Part shown: in pieces, positions 63,293 to 64,000 of the stretch | Numbering within the stretch: position 1 is the stretch's first letter | How the letters are laid out: every line of letters begins with the position of its first letter | Assembly: GCF_040214835.1 (NCBI RefSeq) | Contig: NZ_CP157874.1 | Coordinates: 2,360,001-2,424,000 of the forward strand | Direction of reading: 5' to 3' | Origin: Pseudomonas asiatica | GTDB taxonomy: Bacteria; Pseudomonadota; Gammaproteobacteria; Pseudomonadales; Pseudomonadaceae | Length of the DNA stretch: 64,000 nt | Position numbers and translations under genes: made by a program | Notes under the pieces: generated by a model | What the model saw: the letters and a program-made list of their open reading frames with translations, nothing else | Told to the model about the DNA's origin: nothing | The model's database searches: none

Positions 63293-64000
63293 CGGGCATT
63301 GGCTCCTGTGGGGATGCTGGTCAGGCGGGCAAAGGCATGGTCGAGGTCACCGCCGTGCTCCAGGCTCAGGGCATCGGCCGTGCCGCTGGCCACCAGGCGC
63401 CCTTGATGCAGGATCAGCAAGTCATCGCTGGGCTGCACTTCGTCCAGCAGATGGGTGGTCCACAGCACACTGAGGTGCTGCTCGCGGCACAGCAGCCGCA
63501 GGTGCTGGTTGAGCGCCAGGCGGCTGGCCGGGTCAAGGCCGACGCTGGCCTCGTCGAGCAACAGCAAACGCGGTTCATGCAGCAGCGCGCGGGCGATCTC
63601 CACCCGGCGTCGATGGCCGATGTTCAGCGCCCGGACCGGCTCACGCCGCCGTTCATCGAGGCCCTGGCGGGCCAGTTCGGCATCGACCCGAATATTGCCC
63701 TGGCGCCGCGACAGGCCATGCAGCGAGGCGTGGTAGCGCAGGTTCTGCTCCACGCTCAGGTCCAGGTCCAGGGTGCTTTGCTGAAACACCACGCCCAGCT
63801 GGCGCAAGGCCGGGCGTGTGGCGTTGCGCAGCGAGCAGCCGCACACGCGGATGTCGCCATGCTGCAGGTCGTACAACCGGGTGAGCAGGGCGATCAGGGT
63901 CGACTTGCCGGCGCCGTTGGGGCCCAGCAAGGCGGCGAAACGCCCGGGCGCCAGGCTGAAGCCGACCTGCCTGAGCGCCTCGCGCTGGCCGTAGGCAAAG
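63289..64000 (-). CDS. ABC exporter ATP-binding protein of the PQQ alcohol system, 5' truncated
   Basis: The frame runs to the right edge; the visible 236 codons include the N-terminal strand (FAYGQREALRQVGFSLAPG), Walker A LLGPNGAGKST, Q-loop VFQQSTLDLDLSV, Walker B LLLLDEASVGLDP and a His in TTHLLDEV. The signature loop NIGHRRRVEIARALLHE departs from LSGGQ. It works with the permease at 62501. The true start is outside the window. Confidence 0.88.
   Translation of the reverse strand, partial: FAYGQREALRQVGFSLAPGRFAALLGPNGAGKSTLIALLTRLYDLQHGDIRVCGCSLRNATRPALRQLGVVFQQSTLDLDLSVEQNLRYHASLHGLSRRQGNIRVDAELARQGLDERRREPVRALNIGHRRRVEIARALLHEPRLLLLDEASVGLDPASRLALNQHLRLLCREQHLSVLWTTHLLDEVQPSDDLLILHQGRLVASGTADALSLEHGGDLDHAFARLTSIPTGANAR

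Overview
The window is a stretch of a high-GC gammaproteobacterial chromosome, almost certainly Pseudomonas of the P. putida group. The pointers are the codon use and GC content, two families of Pseudomonas-type REP palindromes, a short-LOV/class II LitR light module, a PQQ alcohol-oxidation (ped) gene group at the right end, and a gene order that I recall (not checked) as close to P. putida KT2440. No rRNA, tRNA, prophage, IS element or CRISPR array was found.

Layout. 1-7950: end of a type VI secretion locus (TssL, VgrG, DUF4123-like adaptor, MIX/VasX-type pore-forming effector, DUF6708 putative immunity protein, PAAR tip), with the genes joined by 1- to 4-base overlaps. 8105-12791: a 33-codon micro-ORF with a hairpin, a DapA-family lyase, and a divergent pair (a ferredoxin-reductase/M24 peptidase fusion and a MocR regulator) enclosed by a 131-bp inverted repeat. 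12886-15712: TPR lipo/periplasmic protein, chemoreceptor with a sigma-28 promoter, small secreted Gly/Asn-rich protein. 15858-21676: Kup potassium transporter, MFS exporter, DMT exporter with divergent Lrp regulator, tandem universal stress protein with an ANR box. 21904-29564: sulfur/cyst(e)ine block (LysR, polar amino-acid ABC importer, cysteine-dioxygenase-like protein, and a four-rhodanese/cystathionine-lyase fusion). 29565-34552: LysR, Fe-alcohol dehydrogenase, MFS, hydratase, and a small unknown protein. 34641-35371: tandem REP array.

35390-41247: small basic KDKYTDKQ-type protein, Pho-box-driven pstSCAB, then a Fic-like protein lacking the motif histidine and a HAD-type phosphatase. 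41342-46464: putrescine catabolism (gamma-glutamylputrescine synthetase-like, gamma-glutamyl-GABA hydrolase-like, putrescine aminotransferase) flanked by two near-identical XRE-cupin regulators that share one promoter/operator design.

46496-56179: a light-response regulon. It holds a short LOV protein and a divergent B12-independent LitR-type MerR regulator, an iron-sulfur (6-4) photolyase, DUF2256, a cyclopropane-fatty-acid synthase operon (SnoaL, SDR, FAD oxidoreductase, DUF1365, CFA synthase, DUF2878), a chalcone-isomerase-like protein and a second SDR, with shared TGTACA/CTTGTATAG elements at two promoters. 56397-64000: porin, FIST protein, soluble hybrid histidine kinase, AgmR/ErbR-type response regulator, CXXCW rhodanese and the PedC-type ABC exporter, i.e. 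the regulatory and transport arm of PQQ-dependent alcohol oxidation. The last ABC ATPase runs off the right end, and TssL is cut at the left end.
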